In this document: positions 1 to 11,118 of the stretch, one piece after another
Numbering within the stretch: position 1 is the stretch's first letter
How the letters are laid out: each line of letters opens with the position of its first letter
From: Megamerina dolium
Lineage: Eukaryota; Arthropoda; Insecta; Diptera; Megamerinidae
Length of the DNA: 64,000 nucleotides
NCBI GenBank assembly: GCA_963854835.1
Contig: OY978525.1
Span: 8,853,540-8,917,539, forward strand
Direction: 5' to 3'
Notes under the pieces: generated by a model
Told to the model about the DNA's origin: nothing
The model's database searches: none
Seen by the model: only the letters and a program-made list of their open reading frames with translations
Translations under genes and position numbers: made by a program

Positions 1-207
1 GTGCGACTTCTTTTTGTTCCCAAAACTGAAATTGAAGTTGAAATGATGCTTCTTTTGATGACATTCAGACCATACAACGGCGAGGCTTCGACGAGGGCAC
101 TGGAGGCAATTCCGAAAAATGAGCTGGAACACGCATTTGAATCACTATTAAATCGATGTAACAAGTGTATTGAATCAGGAGGAGAATATTTCGATATCGT
201 GTTTTAA
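1..207 (+). pseudogene. 3' end of a mariner-type transposase (remnant)
   Basis: The open frame running in from the window edge ends with residues of the form NELEHAFESLLNRCNKCIE and GGEYFD. This matches the extreme C-terminus of SETMAR-like mariner transposases, where a helix with a CI..GGEYFE-type end precedes the stop. The first 20 codons fit the 'FFLFPK' region only after a small frameshift. The catalytic part lies outside the window, so only the tail is visible. This is mobile-element debris, not a host gene. Confidence 0.6.
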
Positions 208-850
208 TTGTGTTTTCTAGAGACAGTCTTAATACATACTTGTCGCACCTTGTATGTAGAGGCAAATTCGCAGAAGGCAGTTCATTCGGGAACCATAAGG
301 AGTTCATCTATAAAAAGTGTATGGATAACTAGGGATAATCATTGGGATATATGTATTGCTTGAGGAGGGAGCTACTTCTTTGAAAGAGATAAAATAAATT
401 TGTTTGTTTAGTTAAATGAGAATTTTGTATTGTATTTTTTATTGTATTTTGGGTCAATATTTTGAAGGATGATTGTCAATTTTTTCTTTTCTTTTATAAA
501 TAAACCGGTATTGGTATTTAAAGTAAACATTTTCTTAATCCATATTTATTAATATTTTCTGAATTTTTCTTCAAATAGTTTTTTTTTAACCCTACTTTGC
601 TGTTGAAAATGAGGCCATTTCATTTTCTATTGAAGAGAAATTAAATAAAAAAAATTTGTAACTCAAATTAAAAATTCGAATAATTAATTTATCCATTCTG
701 AATTTCAAATTAAATTTTTGGCAATAATCCGAGCAACAGAAGTTAACTTCAAGATGGTTCCAACTTTTACTATAAGTAGTACAGGCCACATTAAAAGGTT
801 AAATTATATTGATGCCATGAACGTTAATCGGTTCTCAGTGAATTTGACAA
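208..850. other. AT-rich spacer, nothing recognised
   Basis: No open frame with protein-like composition, splice structure or repeat similarity was found. The short frames here are low-complexity AT translations. Confidence 0.5.
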
Positions 851-961
851 AAAGTGACGTCACAGTAGTATCAAGTATTGCATTGTTCACATTTTTCTCT
901 TCAATTTGTTCGCCATTTTGACATTTCTCTCATAGCTACACACTACTGTGACGTCACCTTT
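851..961. repeat. 111-bp palindromic element with TGACGTCA in both arms
   Basis: The left arm (851-869) and right arm (942-961) are near-perfect inverted repeats reading AAAGTGACGTCACAGTAGT. Each arm contains the palindrome TGACGTCA (855-862 and 949-956), the classical CRE/ATF site. The ~70-bp centre is unrelated AT-rich DNA. It may be a small foldback element or MITE remnant, or a paired CRE module about 340 bp upstream of receptor gene A. Confidence 0.5.
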
Positions 962-1302
962 AGAAAAATCCTCTCTGCTGTGAGCAATCTTCTTTTCTAT
1001 CATATTGTATTGATGCATAATCTAATATTTTTTTTTTTTGTTTATATGTATTGTATAATTTTTAATTTACTAATGTCACATGTCAAGATTTCACAAAAAC
1101 GATAAGTTGCTTTCATTCTGCACTCTCGAATAATTTCAATTAATTTTCTAAGTAAATGTAAATACGTATATGAAGCATCTAGCTGCAATGAATTGAAATT
1201 TATGTGCAGTAACATAACATTGACAAGACATTGTAAATGTTGCAAACATTATTATATTATTTACGAATTTATTTTCTAAATTTTCAAAGAAATTCGAAAC
1301 AA

Positions 1303-2604
1303 ATGTCAACGATACAGCATATATTAATACGCTGTTGGTATTATCATGCGCTTATTTTGGGCACTACATCATATTGCTATGATTTTAAAACACAACAATT
1401 GCATCGGCCGAAACTCTTAAAATTCTACAGTGGACTTATGAATATTATCTTATTACTACTATCGCCACTTTACTGGAGATTGGGTCTTCAATATTTGGAT
1501 ATGTTCTACGATAAACCATTAATGTACTTTCTGAGTTGTGTTAATATTACAATGCAATCATCTATGATTGTGTATTTAGTATGTGTGCGCCTCTTCATGG
1601 AACAACATTTGATGGAAATTGTGAAAAAATTACTTCAACTCGATCATGAATATGGGCAAATAATGGCATGACAATTGCAACGAAAGGAAAACACCTTCAC
1701 AGATCGACATTGTAAATTGTTATTCTATTGTAAATTTTTGACATACACATTTCATAGTTTGGCATTTTTATTTGGTAATATTGCCATAAATGAGAATCGT
1801 TCATATCACTGGAAGGTTATATTTTTAAATGTATATTTTGTAATGATTTGTAATTTTTTACATACAACGATTTTATTTTATTTTCTCATTTTATTGCATA
1901 CTTGTACGCGTTTAAATGAGGCTAAATTCAAATTGCATGCAATTTGTCAAAGTGCATATAATTGTCAACAACAACAACATTATTTTGATAGAAAATTACG
2001 TCAAATGAAATTTCATTTATTACTCCATGAATGTCAAAAATTACAAATATTACTCGCTGATTTGAATAGTTGTTTTTCTCTTCGTATAATCGTATTACTT
2101 TTGACATTCTTCTTAACCAATACATCAGTATTTTATGTATTATTTGTTTATTTGAAAATTTGGCCACAACCAATCATTTATATATTATTTCCACTATTAT
2201 CATTCATTATAAAATATCTTGATATTTATTTGCTAAATTATTGTTGTGACGTAGTTGTCAAATTTCATGTTGAATTTGTACATCAATTTAATGAATGTTT
2301 CGTCAACATGGCAAATGTAGTATTGAATGCTAATGATGATGAGATTCGATTATATGAACAAATGGTAAGAAGTGTATGAAATCATCAATTGATCAAACTT
2401 TTAATAAAAACTTAATTTTGTATTATTTCCTATTTCTCAATTTAATTTTAGCACAATAATTTAAATCTTCAAAATGCCACAAGGCCCTTCAACATTAACA
2501 TATGGTACATGTTTAATCTAAATCGATGTACAGGGTATACAATATTGAAAAGTATGATAATGCAAGTGATAATTATCATACAATTTGATTATTTAATTAA
2601 GTAA
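1303..2604 (+). CDS. Gr A: Gustatory receptor (Gr22-like) with one in-frame UGA
   Basis: Exon 1 is 1303-2364 and exon 2 is 2452-2604. The intron (2365-2451) is phase 0 with GTAAGA and TTTTAG borders. The deduced chain has about 404 codons, a normal Gr length. It has an N-terminal S-Y-C-Y-D-F block, several hydrophobic segments, and a C-terminus reading IIIIQFDYLIK, a variant of the Gr TYhhhhhQF signature. I chose the ATG at 1303 rather than 1237 because the 22 extra residues look like translated leader. Codon 123 (1669-1671) is TGA, in the loop after the second hydrophobic segment. The frame is otherwise open on both sides and the splice sites and last exon are intact. The next codons are CAA TTG. 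It is either a very young pseudogene or a readthrough gene. The N-terminal block and the QFD end resemble the Drosophila Gr22 group (recollection, not a search). It diverges clearly from genes B-J. Confidence 0.8.
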
Positions 2605-2835
2605 TAATTTTACAATGTTCAAATATAAGTGAATTTTGATGATACTAAATTGCCATTTAAATTGAAGTGTGTAGCATAAGTATTTAATTGTAACCGTATA
2701 TTTGTCTAAAAGTTATAAATACTAATATGCAACCCTGTAGATGATATCCATTAATGGAATGTAAAACAAAACATATGTAAAGTTGCAATCCACAAAGCTA
2801 CTATTTTGAAACTTCAAACAAAAGCTCTGCGGTTG
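2605..2835. other. Spacer downstream of receptor gene A
   Basis: AT-rich sequence with no open frame or recognised repeat. Confidence 0.4.
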
Positions 2836-2839
2836 CAAC

Positions 2840-2904
2840 TATAAAAGGGCTAACCTTCGAGTGATCGTCTTCATTTGCGATAGACGTTCACTCGAGAGGT
2901 AAGT
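2840..2904 (+). promoter_or_regulatory. Possible TATA promoter with short leader and 5' splice donor
   Basis: TATAAAAG at 2840 is followed about 30 bp later by TCTTCATT, a plausible initiator, and then by GAG|GTAAGT with the donor at 2899. The spacing and order fit a TATA promoter with a ~30-nt noncoding first exon. No matching coding exon was found downstream, so this could be the promoter of a noncoding RNA, a relic, or part of a retrotransposon LTR. Confidence 0.3.
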
Positions 2905-2931
2905 CTGGTGTAAGTAGTCGTGGACTGCAAT

Positions 2932-3005
2932 GGTGGGCCGATTGCTTACATCTAATACTTTTTCAAAATACATAATATATTAGATGTACAGCGATAAGCT
3001 GGTCT
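2932..3005. repeat. Imperfect hairpin, miRNA-precursor size
   Basis: TACATCTAATA (left arm) and TATTAGATGTA (right arm, near 2988) are perfect inverted repeats separated by ~28 bp. Pairing continues outward imperfectly between GCCGATTGCT and AGCGATAAGCTGGTC. The fold is roughly 70-75 nt. It lies just downstream of the TATA/donor arrangement at 2840. I do not recognise the arms as a known miRNA. Confidence 0.3.
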
Positions 3006-3599
3006 ATAAAAATATGCTTTAGTTGAACAGTGTCAAATTAACTAAGTGTCACTAACTCTAATTTAAACTAATTTAATTTTATTCAAAGTTATACTTGAGA
3101 ATATCAAATAGAATCTACGACCAACATATTTTTTATTGAAATTAATAAAAATAAAATTTTTGAATACTGCGATTTTATAAGTGTTTGTTTATTTTAGTTT
3201 AAGATATTTATATTTGTAGTCTTTTCCGTTCCGCCATTGCAAAATTGGACATTTTTTAGCATAAACATACTTGGAACGTTTTGACGTACCGTACGAGCAC
3301 TGGTTGTGTTGCTTAAGGTGACTTGAAAAAGAAAAATCCCAGCCAAAAAAAAAATTTGAATTAAACGGTGAACGATTTCGTGCGATTATATTCTATAATT
3401 TTTTATATATAATCATCAATAATCATCAACAGCAATAATCAGCAGCTCAATCGGAAATTATATTTAGACCTTCAATGGTACGGGACATCCAATTGTTCTG
3501 AAGCAATATGATATATCTTCATAGCACAAACATCTAAAATGCATAGTTGACATTCGACAATAAGTTTCACTCCCACATTCCATATACAGGATGATTTTT

Positions 3600-6290
3600 T
3601 TTAGTAACTTTCTATTTGGTAACTCTCTTTTTGACAGCTCACCTGTTTTCGTGTAACAATGTTACTGTCAAACATGTTCAATTTGGTCTATTATTTAACT
3701 ATGAATCTATTTAAAAATGAACAACGCTTGCAGATTATTGAATTTTATTATCAAAATTCATGTTCGGTTAAGAAAGTTGTCTTCAGCGAAAAATTATGTT
3801 CAGCGACGAAGCTCATTTCTGGTTGAATGGATACGTGAACAATTTTGTTATTATTATTTTAAGGCTATGAAGCATCGCGACCTGAAGATCTTTTGTCCAG
3901 CCTTATTCCCTAACTAGCAGATCTCAAGACTATTGATAAATCTTGTCACTGCTGTGGGATTGATTTTAACTAGGTCCCTGGGAACTTTGAATCTGTTACC
4001 TAGGTAGTTTAGTCTGCGTCTAGCCACTAAATTTGGGGTGCCTAAGTGAGAGAATTAACAATTCTCAAGAACTGGACCTCGAGGTCAGAAAACTTGAAAA
4101 AACAATAACTGAAGCTTTCGAAAAGAGCTGCGACTTGGTGGTGAAGAAACGTTCTAGGAACGTCCCTTGGTGGAGCGAGGAACTTAACAAGTTACGCAAG
4201 AAACCACGTCAGCTTTTTAATAGATCCAAGTCCAATGGAGACTAAGTATCCTATAAATGTGCCTTAACGGCTTACAATAACCAACTGAGAGAAGAATCTA
4301 AGAGAGATTCATGGAAAATGTTCTGCGAGGAGATCGAGGCGCTCCCAGTAGCTATCAGACTCCAGAAATCGCTCAAAAAAGATTGCCCAGTTGGCCTTTC
4401 TACTATTAAAAAGGCAGATGAAAATTATAGTTATAGTTACTGCTGGACACTCACTTTCCAGGCTGTGCCAACTGTGGTGAGGACAGTGAAAGCATCGAAT
4501 ATAGCAGTTTCTCAATGGCTGCACGCAGGTCACTATCACTGGCTCGTAAAATTTTTACCATCAATAAAACTAAATGGGCAATCTCCACATTCAATCCATT
4601 TCTCCGGGTGTTGATGATACTAAACCTTGCCTTCTCCGGCAAGGGGTTAATGTAAATATTACCACCAATTCTTACAAAAATTTTCAGGATAAGCCTGGAA
4701 TTAGGTGCAGTGCCTAAATCATGGACAAAAGCTAGGGTCGCTTTCATCCTTTCAGCCCATATTCCTAATATCCTTCCTGCAAAAAGCAATGTAAAAAATT
4801 ATAGATCAATACATCAGAGAAGTTTATCTTAAAGATACACCACTCTATACTGAACAATATGCTTACCAGTCAGGCAAGTCTACTGAGACTGCAATACATT
4901 GCCTAGCGAGTAAAATCGAACAGGCATTAGAGGGTAAAGAAATAGCTCTTTGTACATCGGTTGACATTACAGGAGCTTTTGATAATGCTACTTTCAGGTC
5001 TATTGAGGAAGGTATGGTCAGGAAGCAAATTCATAGACTGATCATAACATGGGTTCTTAATATGCTGAAAAATAGAACATTAATTTACAAAATGGGGACA
5101 GAAAAATTAATTGTCAAGTCATCCAAGGGTTGTACTCAAGAAGGCGTTTTACAAACCCTCGATGATCTCGGATACGAAGTTCAGGGTTTTGCAGATGACT
5201 TAATAATTATGGTTAGAGGCAAATTTGACTCTATCATAACTGAGCGCATGCAACTAACTCTTCACATTACACAAGATTGGTGTCAAGAGAAAGAACTTTC
5301 GATAAACCCTAGCAAAACGATGCTGGTACACTTCACGAAGAGGAAGAAGCTGAATTTAGGGATCTTGAAGTTAGGTGAAACAGAACTAACACTCTCTGAG
5401 GAGTAATCGTGTATAAAATTTTTACTTGGTACAATCATTTATCATATATCACGAATAAAGCCTTGAGGGCTACCTTCGCTTGCCAAAGGCTGTATGGTAA
5501 AACATTGGAACTACGACCTAAAATGATGGCGTGGTCTTACAAAACTGTAATAGTACCAATGGCATGGTGGCCCAATGTAAATCAAATTGGAACTCAAACG
5601 ATCCTTAACAGGATTCATGGAATAGCCTGTTTGAGCGTAACGGGAGCGATGAGAACTAGCCCCAGTGCAGCTTTAGGAATAATCACAGGTCTCAATTCTC
5701 TACACCTTGTGGTTAAGAGGGCAGCAGCCAGTGCAGCCATAAGGCTTCCGAATTCTACGTGAACAATCAAGATTGCCGTGTTTGGTGTGAAGAGCAGCCA
5801 AACGAATTGCAAGAACTGCCAATGCATCCCGAAAAATGCACTGTTTGGTGTGGATTATGGGCCGGTGGCATCATTAGACCGTACTTTTTCAAGGACGACG
5901 AAGGCAGAAACATTACTGTGAATGGCGAGCAGTACCGTGCGGTGATTACAAACTTTTTTTTTTGCTCAAAATGAAAGAGCTGGACTTGGCTGCCATGTGG
6001 TTTCAACAAGACATGTGCCACATGACACACAGCATGCAAAACAATGGCTCAATTAAGAGGCGAGTTTGGTGAACAGTTTATTTCACGTTTGGAGCTGGTC
6101 AATTGACCGCCTAGATCGTGCAATTTAATGCCTTTAGACTATTTTTTGTGAGTATATATTAAGGCTCAAGTCTATAGCGATAGCGATATTGAAAAATTTA
6201 TTCGTAAGATACCGGCCGATATGTTGGAGAGAGTATGCTAAAATTGGACCCAGCGTATGGACCATTTGAGGCGAAGAATGATTTCGAATA
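3600..6290 (+). mobile_element. Decayed DD41D-type mariner relative, split by a retrotransposon fragment
   Basis: Two pieces of one transposase flank an insertion. The left piece (about 3717-3843) encodes the N-terminal helix-turn-helix start (EQRLQIIEFYYQN-like) and, after an internal deletion, the first catalytic block MFSDEAHFWLNGYVN. The right piece (5756-6240) resumes exactly there with NNQDCRVWCEEQP, then VWCGLWAGGIIRPYFF and MWFQQD, before decaying through stops and frameshifts. It is the same family as the better-preserved copy at 61511-62821. It is non-functional. Confidence 0.7.
3844..5755 (+). mobile_element. Non-LTR retrotransposon fragment (R1/LOA-like pol) with 12-bp target duplication
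   Basis: The insert is bracketed by identical 12-bp copies of TACGTGAACAAT (3832-3843 and 5756-5767) in the host DD41D element. It encodes pol pieces in several frames: a pre-RT region with NVPWWSEELNKLRKK (about 4160-4210), an RT region with the motif FADDLIIMVRG (about 5190-5220), and a post-RT thumb segment (5409-5755). A deletion joins 'EGVL' directly to 'QTLDDLGYE', removing part of RT. Several stops and frameshifts are present. It ends inside the coding region, not at a 3' UTR or tail, so it was truncated at both ends. Confidence 0.7.
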
Positions 6291-6543
6291 TTCCAAAATT
6301 GGAATTATTCGATTAATTAGAATTTTGATTGTGAGAATTCAAAGTTAATAAAATTAATTGCATTTGCAATCATATTATTGCAATTTTTTCATTTTACTAC
6401 ATATGACATAGTGTACTTTGATCGATAAAAGATTATCTAGAAAGGTGATGCATGTAAACATATGAATAAATATTATGTCCAATAATCCAATAACAGTTGG
6501 GAGTTGTTGTCTGTACAGCGAACACATCACAATCGCGGGCAAC

Positions 6544-7828
6544 ATGCAGAAGAGTTGCTTAAGTTCGTTTTTAAATCGTTGGTTCTTCAAATTCTATTGT
6601 ATCTATTCGATAGTGATTGGCATGAATTCATATGATTACAATCGAAAATTGGGAACGTTTGCATCAACGCGTCTAACACGTTTTGTGGCATTGACTTCAA
6701 ATGCAGTCACCATCATCACTTTACCATGGCTAATGCATGAAATTCTACGAATGATGCATCAATTTACGCATCATCCGGTGATGTTATATGCATATTATAT
6801 GCATTCCTCTGTACGTTGTATCGTTCTATGCTATACGGTGGTAACACGTTACAAACGTGAACATGCAACATTCGCTTTATGGTCAGAAATGAGCATAGTG
6901 GAGAGAGAATATCTAGATCGAAATAAAGTGTATTCGGAAAATATTGAACATTCTCAAAATTATTTATTTTTTCTCAAATTTGCATCACTCCTCTATTTAA
7001 CATTCATTGAAATTATTTACTATGTTCAAACAAATCCAGAATGGCATTGGTATTCATGTATTATGTTCTTGCTAACCATAAATTGGAATCTGATCGTATA
7101 TTTTGCAGCATTTAGTTATTTTCTATCGTACTGGTATGTTTGCCGTGCTTTTGATTATATCAATGCACGTATCTGCCACATTATTAAACAATTAGCTGAA
7201 TTAAGTGGTGGTACACAATCAAACAGACACCCTACGATAACACAGAGACTGTCACAACAATTATATCAAGCCTTTCGCCACCACCGCCAATTGACCCATT
7301 TAATATGTGAAGTGAATCGATTATACAGCGTTTTAATGTTTATGATACGTTTAGATTGGATTATGACGAATGTGACCACAGGCTATTATTTTTTCATATA
7401 TAAATTTGCTTACGAATTATCACCAATGTATTTTAATATATTTGGATTTTCCATCTATCTAATAATCATGCTGGATGCTGCTTTGGTCGATAAGATGTGT
7501 GATATGACAAAAATGAGCCAACGTGAGACACTTTGGATAATGCGAGAGCTTAATGAGTTTACATTGATTTGTAAATATTTTACAAATATGGTAAAAATTT
7601 ACTATAGATTTTGTATTGATTCCATGATTATTTGAATGAATTTATGTTTTTTGCAATTTTCAGTGCGAAGCAAATGCCATACGATTATGCAATTTTGGTT
7701 TGTCAGTCAACCCATTGGGCCTATATGAAGTGAATATGCATTTTTGGTTTACAATGGTTACACGTATTATTTCATATATAATTGTTTTTGTACAATTTCA
7801 TATTATTTTTGGTCAACATATGATTTGA
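6544..7828 (+). CDS. Gr B: Gustatory receptor, B/C/D subclade
   Basis: Exon 1 is 6544-7590 and exon 2 is 7664-7828. The phase-0 intron is 73 bp (GTAAAA ... TTTTCAG). The product is 403 residues. The frame is open upstream to 6475, but I start at the ATG of MQKSCLSSFLNRW because paralogues C and D begin there. Shared blocks are SYDYNRKLGTFASTRLTRF near the N-terminus, TRYKREHA after the third hydrophobic segment, EVNRLYSVLMFMIRLDWI near residue 265, and KMCDMTKMSQRETLWIMREL just before the intron. The last exon ends SYIIVFVQFHIIFG, the Gr C-terminal signature with Q-F intact. Predicted role: taste-neuron membrane channel subunit; ligand unknown. It is intact by eye. Confidence 0.92.
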
Positions 7829-7974
7829 TCATAAATAACATGTTCAAAAATAATAATTGACTTATATATGACTAAGTATATTCACATTTTTCGTATAGAT
7901 TTGATTGTGCCTTACAGTCAGCCATTATGCCGTGGTGTGACTCATCAATTTTTTAAGGAACAATTTTTGCATGG
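7829..7974. other. Short spacer downstream of gene B
   Basis: AT-rich 3' flank with no recognised signal beyond scattered A/T runs. Confidence 0.3.
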
Positions 7975-9045
7975 GCCATTTCTTGTGAGTCTAGTTGCTC
8001 TTACAATACAAATCTGGTTGTAATATACAGAATTCAATGCATAGTTTGTAAGTTATGGCGGTAAACATTTTTTTTTTCTCCCCTCGACTTTGTATGGGAG
8101 ACACATAACGAAGTGGGCGTGGCATGCTGATTTTATGCCAGATTATTTTTGACTAGCATATTAATGTAAGTATTGATTGTGGCTGTTCTAGAGAGATGAT
8201 TGCAGACGTTACGGCTATTTGAATTTAAAAGAAATTCAGTCATTTTCTATGGGGGCTACTATAAACAATGGGCGTGGCTGGTCCATTTCTTGTGATTCTA
8301 GTTGCTCTTACAATACTAATTCACACCTTAAATCTGAATAGTTTGTAAGTTATGGCGGTTAACTTTTTTTTTTTTCAATTTCCGAAACTTTGTATGGGAG
8401 CCCCCATTAAGAAGTGGGCGTGGCACGCTGATTTTTTGTCAGATTATTTCCTACTATGATATTAATCTAAGTGTCAATTATGGTTATTCTAGACAGAAGA
8501 TTGCCGAAGTAACGGCTGTTTCAATTTAAAAGAATTTCAGTCATTTTGTATGGGGGCTACAATAAATAGTGATCATGGCGCACCCATTTCCTGTGAGCCT
8601 AGTTGCTCGTACAATACTAATTCACACCTTAAATCTCGTTATTCTACGCTGAATAGTTTGCAAGTTATAATCGGTAACATTATTTTTTAATTTCTGAAAC
8701 TTTGTATGGGAGCCCCCATTAAGAAGTGGGCGTGGCACGCTGATTTTTTGTCAAATTATTTCTGACTACCGTATTAATCTAAGCGATAATTATGGTTGCT
8801 CTAGACAGAAGATTGCCGATGTTACAGCTGTTTCAATTTAAAAGAAGTACAGACACATTGTATGGGAGCTACTATAAAAAGTGGGCATGGCTTGCCTATT
8901 TCTGTCAAAGTTAAGTAGCAAGGTAACATAATTCGACGTGTCAAATATTGTTGTTCTAGATGGTATATTAAGTGAATTAGAGCAAGTTAAAGATTCTGAA
9001 CAATTTGAGGTTAGTCGCTTTGAATGCTCGGTGTGGGCGTGGCAT
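7975..9045. repeat. Tandem array, ~155-bp units in ~300-bp dimers
   Basis: The landmark GTGGGCGTGGC (or a close variant) recurs at 8113, 8268, 8414, 8569, 8726, 8881 and 9033, so spacings are 155, 146, 155, 157, 155 and 152 bp. Alternate units are more alike, giving higher-order repeats of 301-312 bp. The dimers share TTTGTATGGGAGCCCCC, GCACGCTGATTTTTTGTC and a CTAGTTGCTCTTACAATAC block. It is not protein-coding. Confidence 0.8.
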
Positions 9046-9159
9046 CTCAGTGATCATGCTCAATATCAATTTCCTTTGTACCCTTGGATCACAGGTTACT
9101 TGTGTGAAATTTTGTCAAAATAGTTCAATATTTGCTCAAGTTATCGTGCGAACCACTCA

Positions 9160-9335
9160 GGTGACAGCCAGACGGACGGAAGGACATCGTTAAATCGAAA
9201 ATTTAAGTGACACTGAGCGAAGTGACACGAATATATATATTTTTCTATATCTCCGGAGATTCCTTCAAGTGGTTACATACATCTGACCGAAATGAATATA
9301 CCTTGCATATATATTATGCAGGGTATAATAAACAA
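9160..9335. repeat. Dispersed dipteran repeat tail (GACGGACGG ... AGGGTATAATA)
   Basis: GACAGCCAGACGGACGGA is followed by an AT-rich stretch, then AATATACCTTGCATATATA and a terminal GCAGGGTATAATA. This layout (GACGGAC run, then TATACC, then GGGTATAA) recurs at many places in fly genomes as the end of a dispersed noncoding repeat. It directly follows the 155-bp array, and the two may be one element. Confidence 0.5.
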
Positions 9336-9344
9336 TAAAGAATA

Positions 9345-10205
9345 AATATGTGGCGTTTATAGGCATGGGAGGGCCCTTTGGCCGAGCTTATTTCCAGTTA
9401 TTTCTAAAAGAACTCTGTGGCAAAGCTCAGAAAAAGTAAGGTCACAAAAGTTCTGCCGTTTGGAACCAGCTAAAATAAGTAGGTCCTTTCTAATACTATC
9501 CAAAATTTAACACGCACAACAGTAATGGAAGAGAAACTCGGCCAACAAGCCATTTGGCTTGATCTTATGAATATGTGTGGGAAACCAATTATATCAAGCT
9601 TTTTTATTAATAATAAGTCATGATTAATGCTATCGAAAGCTTTGCTAAAATCAGTGTAAATTACATCAGCCTGGAGGGGACGCGTAAAACCTTTGATAAC
9701 TGGTAGAAAATTCTAGGTAATTGGTTACTGTAGATTTGCCTTTCGAAATAGGCGCAAGATGTAAGAGTACAGCTTGGAATCTTATTTGGTCCTAGTAAAT
9801 ATGACAGTTGTAAGAAGTTTTGAGAAGTCGCAATACTTCTTCAGCAGCAAGAAAAGGAATACAATACGAATTAATTGGTGTAATCAAGAAAGGGTAAGAC
9901 AAGCCAGAATTATAAGCTTCTGCTAAGTAAGTAGAAACGAAAAAGTCTGCAAGAAGATCAGATGAAAAATTGATCGTCAGCAGAGATACAAACTTTCCAT
10001 TTTATTGACGAAGGGAACTTTGAACCTTTACTACTTTTTCTGAGCTTTATGCCGGTAGGGTTGCCAATTGCCTATCGACGACAGATATAAACCGTTCGAA
10101 AGAAAAATCTTCTTCGATAATAAAATTGTACTTCAGACGCGGAATGAACCCGCGGCGTACAGACCAGAAAGCCAACGCACTAACCACTGAACAACGGCAC
10201 CCATA
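9345..10205 (-). mobile_element. Rearranged tRNA-SINE with an inserted RT fragment
   Basis: The tRNA-like head is at 10050-10205 (reverse orientation, with reversed CCGTTCGAAAGAAAAATC and a tRNA-like start). Tail-type sequence at 9345-9400 has the same orientation. The body between them (about 9400-9540, TTCTGCCGTTTGGAACCAGC to CACGCACAACAGTAATGGA) runs the opposite way, so part of the SINE is inverted. The rest of the interval is a separate retrotransposon piece. Confidence 0.6.
9550..10030 (-). mobile_element. Jockey-type reverse transcriptase fragment
   Basis: Read on the minus strand, about 9560-9700 translates through VIYTDFSKAFDSINHDLLL, the RT palm motif region (D-F-S-K-A-F-D) of jockey-like non-LTR retrotransposons. 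GFPTHI follows. The upstream part (about 9800-10030) gives further pol-like text with stops. It is only a fragment. Confidence 0.65.
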
Positions 10206-11118
10206 ATAAGTTAGGTCATTGCAAAACAATTACGAATACCAGAATGGGTTAAACTGTTCTTATGTCCTATTGAGCTTCGAGTGTTAAATATTTGTATTGT
10301 ATTATTAAAGATATGCTGAGAATTCAAGGGTTAAATTAATTCCACTTGCAATCATGTTATCAGGTCAGTCCATAAGTTCGTACGTTTTTCTTGGGTGGTT
10401 TTAAAATAAATTTAAAAAAAAAATAAGTTTTCAGTATTTATTAATCAATAATATATTTGCCTGCATTATTTCCAATGTCTTCCCAACGTTTAAACAAATT
10501 TTGCCTAAACGTTTCCCTACTCAAAACATTGTTTGTCCTTGGAGCCAAAATACGCGTCGATATCCCTTTTTATAGCTTCTTTTGACATGTAGTTATTATT
10601 ACTTATTGGGACTGAAATCCGCGGAAAAGGTGATAATCGCAAGGTGCAATATCCGGAGAGTATGGTGGATGCGACATTAGCTCCTGTCCGAGCTCGTCTT
10701 GTGGTATGCAGTCTTGCGTTGTCGTGGTGAAACAAAACTTTGCATCTATTGACAAAAGACGGTCGATTTTTTTCAAATCCTTCATTCAGTTTGGATAGTT
10801 GATGGCAATAATAATCAGCTGTGATCATCTGGTTTGGTACCAGCAGATCAAAATAAATGATACCGGCCATATCCCACCAACAGGAGGCCATCTCTGGGGG
10901 TTGGTTCTGATGTTTCATCTTTCTCTAACCACTAGCTTTTGCGATCAGTATTACTGTAAGGGACCCATTTTTCTTTCCCATCAATTACCTCTTGCGGCCT
11001 TGCTGGTACCGGTTGTTTTGCTTCATTGTTCAATCTTTTCTATTTATTTATTTATATATTTCTATATGTCGTCCTATTTATTACGCTATAGTATTAAGTA
11101 AGCTAATTTTAATTTGTT

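Noticed and set aside
6475..6543. 22-23-residue extension of gene B
   Set aside because: Genes C and D begin at the later Met (MTKISLSS / MTRLYLSS); the extension has no counterpart.
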